64,000 bases of DNA from Duganella sp. BuS-21 (GCA_041874725.1 CP097466.1:1302001-1366000), one strand, 5' to 3'. Counted from the first letter of the stretch, positions 1 through 9,434 are shown. Translations and numbers: made by a program. Notes: generated from the sequence alone by a model not told the origin.

Positions 1-942
1 CGCCAGACCGGCCTGCACGTGCGCCTCGGCTCGCTGTCGCCGGAGGTCACCCAGCCGACCCCGTTGCCTCTGCCGGACGGCAATATGCTGGTGGTCGAGC
101 CGCTGGTGCGCTCGCCCAACGGCCGCCGCGTCGGCCTCAAGGATTTCGATCCGTGCACGATCTTGCTCAACAACGACCTGTCGGCCGGCATCCCCGACAT
201 CCTGCAAAACATCCACGAGCAAAGCCTGCTGCCGCCGCTGCACGCCGGCTGGGCGCTGCGCCGCAAGAGCAACCACCTCAACGCCTACGATGAAGTGGTG
301 AAGAAGTTCGGCAAGCTGATCGGCGTCGATCCGTGGATGCTCAACCCCTTCCACGCCAAGTGCGACGCGGTCAACTTCCGCACCGGCGAGGGCTACGAAT
401 GTCTGGCCGCCAACGTCGACACGCTGCTGGCCAAGATCAAGAAGAAGTACAAGGAATACGGCATCAAGGACCATAAGCCGTTCGTGATCGTCAAGCCGGA
501 CGCCGGCACCTACGGCACCAGCATCCTGACCATCAAGGATTCCAGCGAAATCAAGGATCTGACCCAGGCCCAGCGCGACAAGATGATCGTCATCAAGGAC
601 GGCAAGGAAGTGACCGACTTCATCATCCAGGAAGGCGTGCCGACCTTCGAGAGCATCGAAAGCGCCGTGGCCGAACCGGTGGTGTACATGATCGACCGCT
701 ACGTGGTGGGCGGCTTCTACCGCGTCCACGCCGAAAAGGGCGTCGACCAGAACCTCAACGCGCCGGGCTCGCAGTACGTGCCGCTGGCGTTCGCCCAGCA
801 GCACGCGGTGCCGGATCTCAAGGCCAAGCCGGGCACGGCCGCGCCGAACCGCTTCTACGTCTATGGCGTGGTGGCGCGCCTGGCGCTGCTGGCGGCCTCG
901 CTGGAAATGGAACGTACTGATCCGAATCCCGAGGTTTATTAA
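1..942 (+). CDS. gshA: Glutamate-cysteine ligase, 5'-truncated by window edge
   Basis: This is the C-terminal part, 313 codons, of the ATP-dependent enzyme that joins glutamate and cysteine in the first step of glutathione synthesis. The frame is open from base 1, so the true start lies upstream of the window. The sequence looks like the proteobacterial form of about 430 residues that is unrelated in sequence to E. coli GshA; I recognise it from overall sequence and from its position directly before gshB. A basic nucleotide-handling stretch (KPFVIVKPDAGTYGTS) lies around window residues 160-175. A palindromic repeat follows the stop, then gshB on the same strand. The assignment is family recall plus context, not a database result. 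Confidence 0.88.
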   Translation, partial: RQTGLHVRLGSLSPEVTQPTPLPLPDGNMLVVEPLVRSPNGRRVGLKDFDPCTILLNNDLSAGIPDILQNIHEQSLLPPLHAGWALRRKSNHLNAYDEVVKKFGKLIGVDPWMLNPFHAKCDAVNFRTGEGYECLAANVDTLLAKIKKKYKEYGIKDHKPFVIVKPDAGTYGTSILTIKDSSEIKDLTQAQRDKMIVIKDGKEVTDFIIQEGVPTFESIESAVAEPVVYMIDRYVVGGFYRVHAEKGVDQNLNAPGSQYVPLAFAQQHAVPDLKAKPGTAAPNRFYVYGVVARLALLAASLEMERTDPNPEVY

Positions 943-943
943 C

Positions 944-1014
944 GTCGTCCCCGCGTAGGCGGGGACCCATGCTGAGCCGGCGTTGCATGGACTCCCGCCT
1001 GCGCGGGAGCGACG
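944..1014. repeat. REP-like double-hairpin element, copy 1
   Basis: This 71-bp intergenic element has two GC-rich hairpins flanked by GTCGT and ACGAC-type ends. The first hairpin is TCCCCGCGTAGGCGGGGA and the second is CTCCCGCCTGCGCGGGAG. The linker contains CCATGCTGAG. Related copies lie at 28438-28499 and 30012-30082, with the same hairpin-CCATnCTnAG-hairpin order. It sits between gshA and gshB, so it may form an RNA structure in a shared transcript. I do not recognise it as a named family. Confidence 0.8.
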
Positions 1015-1061
1015 TGGTCGAATCTCGGCTAAAATCCATCATCATCTCTACTGGACGCTTC

Positions 1062-2012
1062 ATGAAAATCGCCTTCCTCGCCGACCCGCTGTCGAGCTTC
1101 AAGACCTATAAGGATTCCACCTACGCCATGATGGTGGAAGCCGGCAAGCGCGGTCATACTGTCTACGCCTTCGAGCAGAAGGACATGGCGGTGGAGCAGG
1201 GCGTGGTAACGGCCCGGGTGGCGGAAATCGCCCTCACCGGCGACAGCAGCGACTGGTATCGCGCCGGCGCGCCGACCGAAACCAGGCTCGGCGAATTCGA
1301 CGCCATCATCCAGCGCAAGGACCCGCCGTTCGACATGGAATACGTGTACGGCACCTACCTGCTGGAGCTGGCCGAAAAGCAGGGCGCCATGGTATTCAAC
1401 AAGCCGTCGGCGATCCGCGACCACAATGAAAAGCTGGCCATCACCCAGTTCAGCCAGTTCACCTCGCCGACCCTGGTGACGGCCGACGAAGCGCGCATCC
1501 GCGCCTTCCAGAAGCAGCACGGCGACATCATCCTCAAGCCGCTGGACGGCATGGGCGGCGCCGGCATCTTCCGCGTCACGCCGGACGGCATGAACCTCGG
1601 CTCCATTATCGAAACGCTGACCCGCCACGGCCAGGAAACCATCATGGTGCAGCGCTACATCCCGGACATCGTCAAGGGCGACAAGCGCATCCTGGTGATC
1701 GGCGGCAAGCCGGTGCCGTATTCGCTGGCGCGCATCCCGCAGAACGGCGAAGTGCGCGGCAATCTGGCGGCCGGCGGCATCGGCGTGGCCCAGCCGCTCA
1801 CCGAACGCGACTATGAAATCGCCCACGCGCTCGGCCCGATATTGGCCGCCCGCGGCTTGTTGCTGGTAGGATTAGACGTGATTGGTGATTTTTTAACCGA
1901 GGTAAACGTCACCAGCCCGACCTGCTTCCAGGAGATCACGCAGCAAGCCGGCTTCCCGGTGGCGGCCACGTTCATCGATGCGGTCGAGGCGGCGGTGGCG
2001 CTGGGACGATGA
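1062..2012 (+). CDS. gshB: Glutathione synthetase
   Basis: This cytosolic ATP-grasp ligase adds glycine to gamma-glutamylcysteine to complete glutathione. The 316-residue length matches E. coli GshB. The start MKIAFLADPL was chosen because it begins the conserved N-terminal strand, and longer versions run into the upstream repeat. Visible ATP-grasp elements are the RDHNEKLA helix, the DIILKPLDGMGGAGIF glycine-rich loop near residue 150, and the C-terminal metal-binding TEVNVTSPT near residue 275. It follows gshA after a 119-bp gap holding the repeat element. The EIIA gene begins 37 bp downstream, so gsh and pts genes may share a transcript. Confidence 0.96.
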   Translation: MKIAFLADPLSSFKTYKDSTYAMMVEAGKRGHTVYAFEQKDMAVEQGVVTARVAEIALTGDSSDWYRAGAPTETRLGEFDAIIQRKDPPFDMEYVYGTYLLELAEKQGAMVFNKPSAIRDHNEKLAITQFSQFTSPTLVTADEARIRAFQKQHGDIILKPLDGMGGAGIFRVTPDGMNLGSIIETLTRHGQETIMVQRYIPDIVKGDKRILVIGGKPVPYSLARIPQNGEVRGNLAAGGIGVAQPLTERDYEIAHALGPILAARGLLLVGLDVIGDFLTEVNVTSPTCFQEITQQAGFPVAATFIDAVEAAVALGR

Positions 2013-2049
2013 CAAGAATTTATTCATTACTCACTGGCGGTTTAACCAT

Positions 2050-2457
2050 ATGGTAGGCATACTGCTGATGACGCACGCCCCGCTGGGCGCGGCCTTTCTG
2101 GCCGCCTGCGCCCACGTGTTCCGTGGTCCGACCGAGCACCTCGAAGCGATCGACGTGATCGCCGACCAGGATCTCGGCCAGGTCCAGGACCTGGCGGCGG
2201 CGGCGATCAAGCGTCTCGACGACGGCGACGGCGTGCTGGTCATCACCGACGTCAAGGGCGGCACGCCCGCCAATTGCTGCAACCGGCTGGCCGACGCGGG
2301 CCGGGTGGAGGTCATCGCGGGCATCAGTTTGCCGATGCTGCTGCGCGCCATCACCTACCGCCGCGACACGCTGGATGTGGTGGTCGAGATGGCCCTGGCC
2401 GGCGCGCAAAGTGGAGCAGTGCGCGTCGACAACCGGATCCGCGTCGGGGAAGCCTGA
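2050..2457 (+). CDS. PTS EIIA component, mannose family
   Basis: This 135-residue cytosolic phosphocarrier is of the EIIA(Man) type. The N-terminal MVGILLMTHAPLG carries the expected phosphorylatable histidine at residue 9. The segment VLVITDVKGGTPAN near residues 65-80 is the typical ligand and dimer region. The start ATG at 2050 fits the beginning of the first strand. It lies in a block with ptsH and ptsI, and no membrane EIIC/EIID or EIIB gene is adjacent. In betaproteobacteria such EIIA-HPr-EI sets are thought to be mainly regulatory, so a signalling role is more likely than sugar uptake here; that is inference. The next gene, ptsH, starts 42 bp downstream. Confidence 0.88.
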   Translation: MVGILLMTHAPLGAAFLAACAHVFRGPTEHLEAIDVIADQDLGQVQDLAAAAIKRLDDGDGVLVITDVKGGTPANCCNRLADAGRVEVIAGISLPMLLRAITYRRDTLDVVVEMALAGAQSGAVRVDNRIRVGEA

Positions 2458-2499
2458 TGCCTTTTTTGCGATGCGCACACTGATTGAGAAAAAAGAAAA

Positions 2500-2769
2500 A
2501 TGATTCAGCAAGAACTTGAAATTATCAACAAGCTTGGACTGCATGCGCGTGCCTCCGCCAAATTCACCCAACTGGCAGCAAAATACAAAAGCGATGTCTG
2601 GCTGACGCGCAACGCGCGCCGCATCAACGCCAAGTCCATCATGGGGGTGATGATGCTGGCCGCCGGCAAGGGCGCCAAAGTCCTGCTGGAAGCCGACGGC
2701 GCCGACGAAGGCGATTGCATCGCCGCCCTGAGCGCCCTGGTCAACGACAAGTTCGGCGAAGGCGAGTAA
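2500..2769 (+). CDS. ptsH: HPr phosphocarrier protein
   Basis: HPr is the small cytosolic protein that passes phosphate from enzyme I to EIIA domains. The 89-residue length is standard. The active-site motif KLGLHARAS puts the phosphorylated histidine at residue 15. The motif AKSIMGVMML puts a serine at position 46, the usual target of HPr kinase. A purine-rich leader with AGAAAAAAGAAAA precedes the ATG. The stop codon TAA overlaps an ATG that opens the ptsI frame, suggesting translational coupling. Both regulatory residues are intact, so control by HPr kinase is possible, but no hprK gene lies in this window. Confidence 0.97.
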   Translation: MIQQELEIINKLGLHARASAKFTQLAAKYKSDVWLTRNARRINAKSIMGVMMLAAGKGAKVLLEADGADEGDCIAALSALVNDKFGEGE

Positions 2770-2813
2770 TGCCTGCGGAACGCAACCGCCCCCGCTTCCC
2801 CGCAGGCCAGCCC

Positions 2814-4559
2814 ATGGCCTCGTTTACCTTGCATGGCATCCCGGTTTCACGCGGCATCGCCATCGGCCGCGCCCACCTGCTGGCGCCGGCCGCGCTGGAC
2901 GTCAAGCACTACCTGGTGGCCGAAGAGCAGGTCGAGGCCGAAGTGGCGCGCCTGCAGCAGGCGCTGGCCCAGGTCCACAAGGAGCTGCAAACCCTGTGGA
3001 ACGAGCTGCCGAAGGACGCGCCGACGGAGCTGGGCGCCTTCATCGACGTCCATGCCCTGATCTTGTCCGACCCCATGATTTCGGAAGCGCCGCTCGACAT
3101 CATCCGCGCGCGCCACTACAACGCTGAATGGGCGCTGCTGACCCAGATCGACGAGCTGTCGGCGCAGTTCGACGAAATCGAAGACCTCTACCTGCGCGAG
3201 CGCAAGGCCGACATCCAGCAGGTGGCCGAGCGCGTGCTCAAAGTCCTGTTGGGCACCGAGCAGATCCTGCCCAAGGCCGGCGGCGGCGAGGACGAAGCGC
3301 AGCCGCAGATGATCATCGTCGCCCACGACATCTCGCCGGCCGACATGCTGCAGTTCCGCGACCGTTCCTTCATCGGCTTCGTCACCGACGTCGGCGGCCA
3401 GAACTCGCACACCGCCATCGTCGCCCGGTCGCTAGACATTCCGGCGGCGGTCGGCATGTCCGGCGCCTCCACCCTGATCGAGCAGGACGACTGGCTGATC
3501 ATCGACGGCGACGCCGGCGTGGTGATCGCCAATCCGAGCGCGCTGGTGCTGGAGCAATACCGCGAACGCCAGAACGCCGCCGCGCGCGCCCGCAAGAAGC
3601 TGCAAAAGCTGAAAAAGACCCCGGCCATCACCAAGGACGGCACCCAGATCACGCTGCTGGCCAACATCGAACTGCCGGACGACTGCCCGGCCGCGATGGA
3701 GGCCGGCGCCAACGGCGTCGGCCTGTTCCGCTCCGAGTTCCTGTTCATGGGCCGCAACAGCAAGATCCCGTCCGAGGACGAGCAGTTCGAGCAGTACAAG
3801 AAGGCCGTGGTGGCGATGAAGGGCCGCCCGGTCACCATCCGCACGCTCGACATCGGCGCCGACAAGCCGCTCGACCAGAGCGAGCAGACCGCGCTCAACC
3901 CGGCGCTGGGCCTGCGGGCGATCCGCTACTGCCTGGCCGAGCCGCAGATTTTCCTGACCCAGTTGCGCGCCATCCTGCGCGCCTCGGCCTTCGGCAAGGT
4001 GCGCATCCTGATCCCGATGCTGGCGCACGCCTTCGAGATCGACCAGTCGCTGGCCATGGTGGCGCAGGCCAAGGCCGAACTGCGCGAGAAAAACATCAAG
4101 TTCGACGACAGCGTCGACGTCGGCGCCATGATCGAAATCCCGGCGGCGGCGCTGGCGCTGCCGATGTTCGTCAAGCGCATGGACTTCCTGTCGATCGGCA
4201 CCAATGACCTGATCCAGTACACGCTGGCGATCGACCGGGTTGATTATGAAGTCGCACACCTTTACAATCCGCTGCATCCGGCCGTGCTGCAATTGATCTC
4301 GATGACGATTGCGGCCGGGCATAAAGCCGGGATCGACGTCGCCGTGTGCGGCGAAATGGCCGGCGACGTCAAGCTGACGCGCCTGCTGCTGGGCATGGGG
4401 CTGCGGGAATTCTCCATGCATCCGGCCCAACTGCTCTCGGTCAAGCAGGAAATCCTGAACAGCGACCTTGCGCGCATCGTGCCGCAGACGCGCAAGATCA
4501 TGCGCTCGATGGAACCCAACGTAATTGCAGACGCGGTCGAACAATTACAGTTGATGTGA
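2814..4559 (+). CDS. ptsI: Phosphoenolpyruvate-protein phosphotransferase (PTS enzyme I)
   Basis: Enzyme I takes phosphate from phosphoenolpyruvate and passes it to HPr. The 581 residues from this start compare with about 575 in E. coli. The motif GGQNSHTAIVARS contains the active histidine (near residue 200), GLFRSEFLFM and the downstream IRTLDIGADK belong to the PEP-binding barrel, and the late CGEMAGD supplies the catalytic cysteine. I chose ATG 2814 because MASFTLHGIPVSRG is where family homology normally starts. An in-frame ATG at 2769 overlaps the ptsH stop codon and would add 15 residues, so it cannot be excluded. A hairpin follows the stop. Confidence 0.96.
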   Translation: MASFTLHGIPVSRGIAIGRAHLLAPAALDVKHYLVAEEQVEAEVARLQQALAQVHKELQTLWNELPKDAPTELGAFIDVHALILSDPMISEAPLDIIRARHYNAEWALLTQIDELSAQFDEIEDLYLRERKADIQQVAERVLKVLLGTEQILPKAGGGEDEAQPQMIIVAHDISPADMLQFRDRSFIGFVTDVGGQNSHTAIVARSLDIPAAVGMSGASTLIEQDDWLIIDGDAGVVIANPSALVLEQYRERQNAAARARKKLQKLKKTPAITKDGTQITLLANIELPDDCPAAMEAGANGVGLFRSEFLFMGRNSKIPSEDEQFEQYKKAVVAMKGRPVTIRTLDIGADKPLDQSEQTALNPALGLRAIRYCLAEPQIFLTQLRAILRASAFGKVRILIPMLAHAFEIDQSLAMVAQAKAELREKNIKFDDSVDVGAMIEIPAAALALPMFVKRMDFLSIGTNDLIQYTLAIDRVDYEVAHLYNPLHPAVLQLISMTIAAGHKAGIDVAVCGEMAGDVKLTRLLLGMGLREFSMHPAQLLSVKQEILNSDLARIVPQTRKIMRSMEPNVIADAVEQLQLM

Positions 4560-4562
4560 ACT

Positions 4563-4590
4563 GGCGGGACCCACCATTCGCGGTCCCGCC
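4563..4590 (+). terminator. Hairpin after ptsI, probable terminator
   Basis: A perfect 9-bp stem pairs GGCGGGACC (4563-4571) with GGTCCCGCC (4582-4590) across a 10-base loop, four bases after the ptsI stop codon. The following bases are TTGATAGAT, so the U-tract is weak. It separates the pts block from metX. The position argues for an intrinsic terminator, possibly a leaky one. Confidence 0.6.
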
Positions 4591-4636
4591 TTGATAGATG
4601 GCCCGTGGGGCCGCCCCAATAAAAACGCAAACAACA

Positions 4637-5806
4637 ATGTCATCCCTGGGATACGTTAAGCCGCAAACCATGCATTTTGCCGAGCCGCTGGTTCTGCAAA
4701 GCGGCGCGTCGCTGCGCGACTATATGCTGATGTACGAAACCTACGGCACCCTGAACGCCGACAAATCCAACGCGGTGCTGGTCTGCCACGCACTGAACGC
4801 CTCGCACCACGTGGCCGGCGAATACCAAGGCAAGCCGAAAAGCACCGGCTGGTGGGACAATATGGTCGGTCCCGGCAAGCCGCTCGACACCGACAAATTC
4901 TTCGTCATCGGCGTCAACAACCTCGGCTCCTGCTTCGGCTCGACCGGCCCGATGCACGCCAATCCGGCCACCGGCAAGCCGTATGGCGCCGCCTTCCCGG
5001 TGGTGACGGTGGAAGACTGGGTCAGCGCCCAGGCGCGCCTGGCCGATGCGCTGGGCATCCGCCAGTTCGCCGCCGTCATGGGCGGTTCGCTGGGCGGCAT
5101 GCAGGCGCTGTCCTGGTCCATCCAGTACCCGGACCGTCTGCGCCACTGCGTGGTGATCGCCTCGACCGCCAAGCTGTCGGCGCAGAACATCGCCTTCAAC
5201 GACGTCGCGCGCCAGGCCATCCTGTCCGATCCCGACTACCACGGCGGCGACTTCTACGCGCACGGCGTGGTGCCGAAGAACGGCCTGCGCGTGGCGCGCA
5301 TGGTCGGTCATATCACCTATCTGTCGGACGACGACATGGCCGAGAAGTTCGGCCGCAAGCTGCGTGCCGCCGTGGACGATGCCGACGGTCTGGCGACAAA
5401 TGGCGACTACAAGTTCGGCTTCGGCGTCGACTTCGAGATCGAATCCTACCTGCGCTACCAGGGCGACAAGTTCAGCGAATACTTCGACGCCAACACCTAC
5501 CTGCTGATCACCAAGGCGCTCGACTACTTCGACCCGGCGCGCCTGCACAACGGCGACCTGGCCAAGACCTTGGCCGGGACCCGGGCCAAGTTCTTCCTGG
5601 CCTCGTTCACCACCGACTGGCGCTTTTCGCCGGAGCGCAGCCAGGAGATCGTGCAAGCGCTGATCAGCAACCGCCGCCAGGTCACCTACGCCGAGATCGA
5701 CGCGCCGCACGGCCACGACGCCTTCCTGCTGGAAGATGCGCGCTATATGAACATGGTGCGCGCCTACTACGGCCAGGTCTGGAAAGAGATCGGAGCAACA
5801 GTATGA
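4637..5806 (+). CDS. metX: Homoserine O-acyltransferase (MetX)
   Basis: This alpha/beta-hydrolase-fold enzyme acylates homoserine in methionine synthesis. The 389 residues include the nucleophile elbow [12 protein letters not shown] with the catalytic serine near residue 151, and a C-terminal [11 protein letters not shown] segment holding the histidine of the triad. The start [10 protein letters not shown] was preferred over a longer reading at 4598 that has no family homology. The stop overlaps the metW start by 4 bp (ATGA). The family is called homoserine O-acetyltransferase, but many proteobacterial MetX proteins paired with MetW are believed to use succinyl-CoA. I cannot settle the acyl donor from sequence alone. 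Confidence 0.94.
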   Translation: MSSLGYVKPQTMHFAEPLVLQSGASLRDYMLMYETYGTLNADKSNAVLVCHALNASHHVAGEYQGKPKSTGWWDNMVGPGKPLDTDKFFVIGVNNLGSCFGSTGPMHANPATGKPYGAAFPVVTVEDWVSAQARLADALGIRQFAAVMGGSLGGMQALSWSIQYPDRLRHCVVIASTAKLSAQNIAFNDVARQAILSDPDYHGGDFYAHGVVPKNGLRVARMVGHITYLSDDDMAEKFGRKLRAAVDDADGLATNGDYKFGFGVDFEIESYLRYQGDKFSEYFDANTYLLITKALDYFDPARLHNGDLAKTLAGTRAKFFLASFTTDWRFSPERSQEIVQALISNRRQVTYAEIDAPHGHDAFLLEDARYMNMVRAYYGQVWKEIGATV

Positions 5807-6405
5807 ACTTCAACGAATTGAGCGCGGCGCGCCCGGACCTGGCCTTCATCGCCCACTGGATCGGCAACCAGGCCCACGTGCTGGACGTCGGCTGCGGCGA
5901 CGGCGTGATGATGGACTATCTGCAAAGCGACAAGCAATGCAGCGGCTACGGCATCGAAATCGCCGACGACAAGGTATTGGCCAGCACCCAGCGCGGCGTG
6001 CAGGTGGTGCAGCAGGACATGGAAAAGGGCCTGGGCCTGTTCGGCGACAACAGCTTCGACACGGTGCTGTGCCTGTCCTCGCTGCAGATGATGCAGCACG
6101 TGGAGGCGCTGCTGCGCGACATCGTCCGCGTCGGCAAGGAGGCCATCGTCTCCTTCCCCAACTTCGCCTACTGGCCGCACCGCGTGGCTTTGCTGAAGGG
6201 CCGCATGCCGGTGTCGGAATCGCTGCCCTACGAATGGTATGACACGCCCAACGTGCGCTGCGCCACCATCACCGATTTCCGCGACCTGGCGGTCGAATGC
6301 GGGCTGGAAGTGATGGAATGTGTAGCGCTGGCCGAGGGCAAGCGTGTATCCTTCCTGCCTAACCTGCGCGGCGACCTCGCCGTGTTCCGACTACGAAAAA
6401 AATAA
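5803..6405 (+). CDS. metW: MetW, SAM-methyltransferase-fold partner of MetX
   Basis: MetW is a 200-residue Rossmann-fold protein needed for methionine synthesis together with MetX in several proteobacteria. Motif [16 protein letters not shown], is visible near residues 30-45. [15 protein letters not shown] and the segment [13 protein letters not shown] are characteristic of the MetW family. The ATG overlaps the metX stop by 4 bp, so the two are translationally coupled and probably made in similar amounts. It has a SAM-binding fold, but its role is generally thought to be enabling MetX acyltransfer rather than a defined methylation. That functional statement is family knowledge. Confidence 0.95.
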   Translation: MNFNELSAARPDLAFIAHWIGNQAHVLDVGCGDGVMMDYLQSDKQCSGYGIEIADDKVLASTQRGVQVVQQDMEKGLGLFGDNSFDTVLCLSSLQMMQHVEALLRDIVRVGKEAIVSFPNFAYWPHRVALLKGRMPVSESLPYEWYDTPNVRCATITDFRDLAVECGLEVMECVALAEGKRVSFLPNLRGDLAVFRLRKK

Positions 6406-6411
6406 ACCTCA

Positions 6412-7659
6412 ATGAGCGACACCCGGCCCTGGCATAGCTACCTCAACGGACGCACCGTTTCCATCCTGTTCCTGGGCTTCAGTTCCGGGCTGCCGCTCTA
6501 CACGCTGATCTATCTGATGCAGGCCTGGCTGGCCAAGTCGGGGCTGGACGTCAAGGCGCTCGGCCTGTTCGGGTTGGCGATGTTCCCCTACACCTTCAAG
6601 TTCCTGTGGGCGCCGCTGATGGACCGCTACAGCATCGGCCCGCTGGGCCGGCGTCGTGGCTGGATGGCGTTGACGCAGCTGGCGCTGTTTGTCTTTATCG
6701 GCGGGCTGGGCATGCTCGATCCCAAGCTGGAGCTGTCGCTGATCGCCGTCACGGTCTTTGTGATCGCCTTCCTGTCGGCCAGCCAGGACGTGGTGATCGA
6801 CGCCTATCGCCGCGAAATTCTGGCCGAGGAAGAGCAGGGCCTGGGCGCTGCCATCGTCGTCAACGCCTACAAGGCGGCCAGCCTGATTCCGAGCGCACTG
6901 GGGCTGGTGATGGCCGACAGCCAGCCGTGGCACATCGTGTTCTGGACCGTGGCGGCCTTTATGCTGCCTGGCTTCATCTGCACGCTGCTGGCGAAAGAGC
7001 CGGTGGTGTACGGCGAACCGCCGAAGAACCTGCAGGAGGCGGTGGTGCTGCCGTTCCAGGAATTCGTGCGGCGCGACGGCTTGAAGCAGGCGCTGTTCAT
7101 CATCGCCTTCGTGCTGCTGTATAAAATCGGTGACACCATGACCACCGCGCTGTCGACCAAGTTCTTCCTCGACATCGGCTTCTCCACCAAGGACATCGGC
7201 CTGGCCGCCAACGCCACCGGCTGGTGGGCCAGCCTGGCCGGCGGCGCCGTCGGCGGCATCTGGATGATCAAATTGGGCATCAACCGCGCGCTGTGGGTAT
7301 TCGGCGTGCTGCAGGCGGTCGCCATCCTGGGCTTCGCCTGGCTGGCGCAGGTGGGGCCGGACCGGCTGTTGCTGAGCGCCGTCTTCGGCTTCGAAGCTTT
7401 CGCCAGCCTGGGGCTGGGCTCGGCGGCGCTGGTGGCCTTCATGTCGCGCGCCACCGATCCGCGCTACACCGCCACCCAATATGCGCTGTTTTCCAGCCTG
7501 GCTGCGGTGCCGCGCACATTCATTAATTCTTCGGTGGGGTATATTGTTGCTGAAACTGGTTGGTTCTGGTTCTTTATCGTGTGCTTTATCCTGGCGTTTC
7601 CGGCCATGATGATGCTGCCCAAAATCGCACCATGGAATAGTAGAAATGAAAAAGCTTAA
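6412..7659 (+). CDS. AmpG-like MFS permease
   Basis: This 415-residue inner-membrane protein of the major facilitator superfamily resembles AmpG, which imports anhydro-muropeptides for cell-wall recycling. Evidence is the N-terminal FLGFSSGLPLYTL, the FKFLWAPLMDRY segment after the second helix, the ASQDVVIDAYRREIL motif in the fourth helix, and about 12 hydrophobic segments across its length. It starts 6 bp after metW and its 3' end overlaps the M48 protease gene by 14 bp, so all may be co-transcribed. AmpG proteins affect beta-lactamase induction where AmpR/AmpC exist; neither is in this window. The exact substrate is inferred from family. Confidence 0.85.
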   Translation: MSDTRPWHSYLNGRTVSILFLGFSSGLPLYTLIYLMQAWLAKSGLDVKALGLFGLAMFPYTFKFLWAPLMDRYSIGPLGRRRGWMALTQLALFVFIGGLGMLDPKLELSLIAVTVFVIAFLSASQDVVIDAYRREILAEEEQGLGAAIVVNAYKAASLIPSALGLVMADSQPWHIVFWTVAAFMLPGFICTLLAKEPVVYGEPPKNLQEAVVLPFQEFVRRDGLKQALFIIAFVLLYKIGDTMTTALSTKFFLDIGFSTKDIGLAANATGWWASLAGGAVGGIWMIKLGINRALWVFGVLQAVAILGFAWLAQVGPDRLLLSAVFGFEAFASLGLGSAALVAFMSRATDPRYTATQYALFSSLAAVPRTFINSSVGYIVAETGWFWFFIVCFILAFPAMMMLPKIAPWNSRNEKA

Positions 7660-8527
7660 ATTGAAGAGTGTTCTGTTGGCGCTGGTGCTGTGCACCAGCG
7701 CGTTGTCGCTGCACGCCCAGAACGACGGCATTCCCGTCACCAGCATGTCGCGCCTGCGCGGCCTTGGCGGCGACGCGGCCCAGTTCGACCAGCAGTCGAA
7801 GCTGCAATACAACCAGATGCTGAACGAGGCGCACAAGAAGGACGCCGTGGCGACCGAGCGCAATCCGCAGCTGATCCGCCTGCGCGCCATCGCCAAGCGC
7901 CTGATCCCCTACACCGCGCGCTGGAATCCGGACGCCGCCAAATGGCAGTGGGAAGTCAACCTGCTCAATTCGCCGACCGTCAATGCCTTCTGCATGCCGG
8001 GCGGCCGCATCGCCTTCTACAACGGCATCCTGACCAAGCTGAATCTGACCGACGATGAAGTGGCCATGGTGATGGGCCACGAAATCGCCCACGCGCTGCG
8101 CGAGCACGCGCGCGAGCAGGCCGGCAAGAACACCGCCACCTCGCTGGTGGCGCGCATCGCCGGTGCCGCCGGCGCCGCCTACTTCGGACTCGATCCGCGC
8201 TTGGGCGACGCGGTGGGCGGCGGCGCCGCCAAGGTGGCGTCGCTGAGCTACTCGCGCAGCGACGAAACCGAGGCCGATTTGGTCGGCATGGACCTGGCCG
8301 CGCGCGCCGGCTTCGACCCGCGCGCCGGCATCGCGCTGTGGGAGAAGATGGGCGCCGTCAATAAGGCGCAACCGATGCCCTTCCTGTCGACCCACCCGAC
8401 CGGCAAGAACCGCATCAATGAAATGAACAAGCAGATGCACCTGGTGCTGCCGGTGTTCGCCCGCGCCAAGGGCCTGGATGCCAACAAGCTGCCGCCCTAC
8501 CATTCGCTGGCGCTGCCACGTTCCTGA
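7646..8527 (+). CDS. M48 family metalloprotease, exported
   Basis: This is a 293-residue zinc peptidase. The N-terminus MKKLKLKSVLLALVLCTSAL followed by SLHAQ is a Sec signal peptide, so the protein acts in the periplasm. The zinc site is MGHEIAHALREH, with histidines 145 and 149 and catalytic glutamate 146. The third ligand is expected in SRSDETEADLVG. This layout matches the LoiP/YcaL type of small M48 proteases rather than the membrane HtpX type or the TPR-containing BepA. Its start overlaps the end of the AmpG-like gene. The role is probably outer-membrane protein quality control, which is inference from the family. Confidence 0.88.
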   Translation: MKKLKLKSVLLALVLCTSALSLHAQNDGIPVTSMSRLRGLGGDAAQFDQQSKLQYNQMLNEAHKKDAVATERNPQLIRLRAIAKRLIPYTARWNPDAAKWQWEVNLLNSPTVNAFCMPGGRIAFYNGILTKLNLTDDEVAMVMGHEIAHALREHAREQAGKNTATSLVARIAGAAGAAYFGLDPRLGDAVGGGAAKVASLSYSRSDETEADLVGMDLAARAGFDPRAGIALWEKMGAVNKAQPMPFLSTHPTGKNRINEMNKQMHLVLPVFARAKGLDANKLPPYHSLALPRS

Positions 8528-8528
8528 T

Positions 8529-9434
8529 ATGTCGTCTGCGGTATCCCGTTTCCCCTTGCCGATGCGCGACGGTGTCGCGCCCAGCTATCTGTATCTGCCG
8601 GAAGGGCAGTGGCCGGACCTGATCACTTTTCTGCTGGCGCGCTTTCCCGACGTGGCGGAAGCCTCGTGGCGCCAGCGCATGGCGCGCAATGAAGTGGTGG
8701 ACGGCGACGGCAAGGTGCTGGCGCCGCACAGCCCCTTCAAGCGCGGCCTGCGCATCTTCTACTACCGCGAGCTGGAGGCCGAGACGCCGATCCCGTTCCA
8801 GGAACAGATCCTGTACCTGGACCAACACCTGGTGGTGGTTGACAAGCCGCACTTCCTGCCGGTGATTCCGACCGGCCGCTTTTTGCACCAGACGCTGCTG
8901 GTGCGCCTGCGCAAAGCGCTGGGTGAAGTAGACCTGGTGCCGATCCATCGGCTGGACCGCGAGACCGCCGGCGTGGTGATTTTCTCGCGCAACGCCGCCA
9001 GCCGTGGCGTGTATCAGTCGATGTTCCAGAAGCGCGTGGTCGGCAAGGAATATGAAGCGCTGGCGCCGCGTCTGGAGGGTGTGAGCTTCCCGTTCACCTA
9101 TCGCAGCCGCATGGTCGAGGGTGATAAATTCTTCGTCATGAAGGAAGAGCAGGGCGAGCCGAATTCGGAAACGCTGATCGACGTGATCGAGCAGCGCGGC
9201 GTGCTGGCCTTGTATCGCCTGTATCCGCACACGGGGCGCCAGCACCAACTGCGCGTGCACCTGTCTGCGCTCGGCATCCCGATCCTCAACGACGCCTTCT
9301 ATCCGGTGGCGCTGCCGTGCAAGCAGGACGACGTCTCGCAGCCCTTGCAACTGCTGGCGCGCGCCGTCAGCTTCATCGATCCGCTCAGTGGCGATTGGCG
9401 CGAGTTCCGCTCGCGCCGCAGCCTGCAGGCCTGA
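8529..9434 (+). CDS. RluA-family RNA pseudouridine synthase
   Basis: This 301-residue enzyme isomerises uridine to pseudouridine in rRNA or tRNA. The family motif VPIHRLDRETAGVVIFSR near residue 140 contains the catalytic aspartate. The TGRQHQLRVHLSALGIPI segment near residue 240 is the second RluA signature. The start ATG at 8529, just after the protease stop, was chosen because the in-frame upstream extension overlaps the protease gene and lacks family sequence. The RNA target cannot be told from sequence; the N-terminal segment lacks an obvious S4 domain, so a TruC-like or RluA-like target is possible. Confidence 0.88.
   Translation: MSSAVSRFPLPMRDGVAPSYLYLPEGQWPDLITFLLARFPDVAEASWRQRMARNEVVDGDGKVLAPHSPFKRGLRIFYYRELEAETPIPFQEQILYLDQHLVVVDKPHFLPVIPTGRFLHQTLLVRLRKALGEVDLVPIHRLDRETAGVVIFSRNAASRGVYQSMFQKRVVGKEYEALAPRLEGVSFPFTYRSRMVEGDKFFVMKEEQGEPNSETLIDVIEQRGVLALYRLYPHTGRQHQLRVHLSALGIPILNDAFYPVALPCKQDDVSQPLQLLARAVSFIDPLSGDWREFRSRRSLQA

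Noticed and set aside
943..1061. Repeat element as a CRISPR unit
   Set aside because: The copies are single, far apart and carry paired hairpins rather than regularly spaced repeats with spacers.
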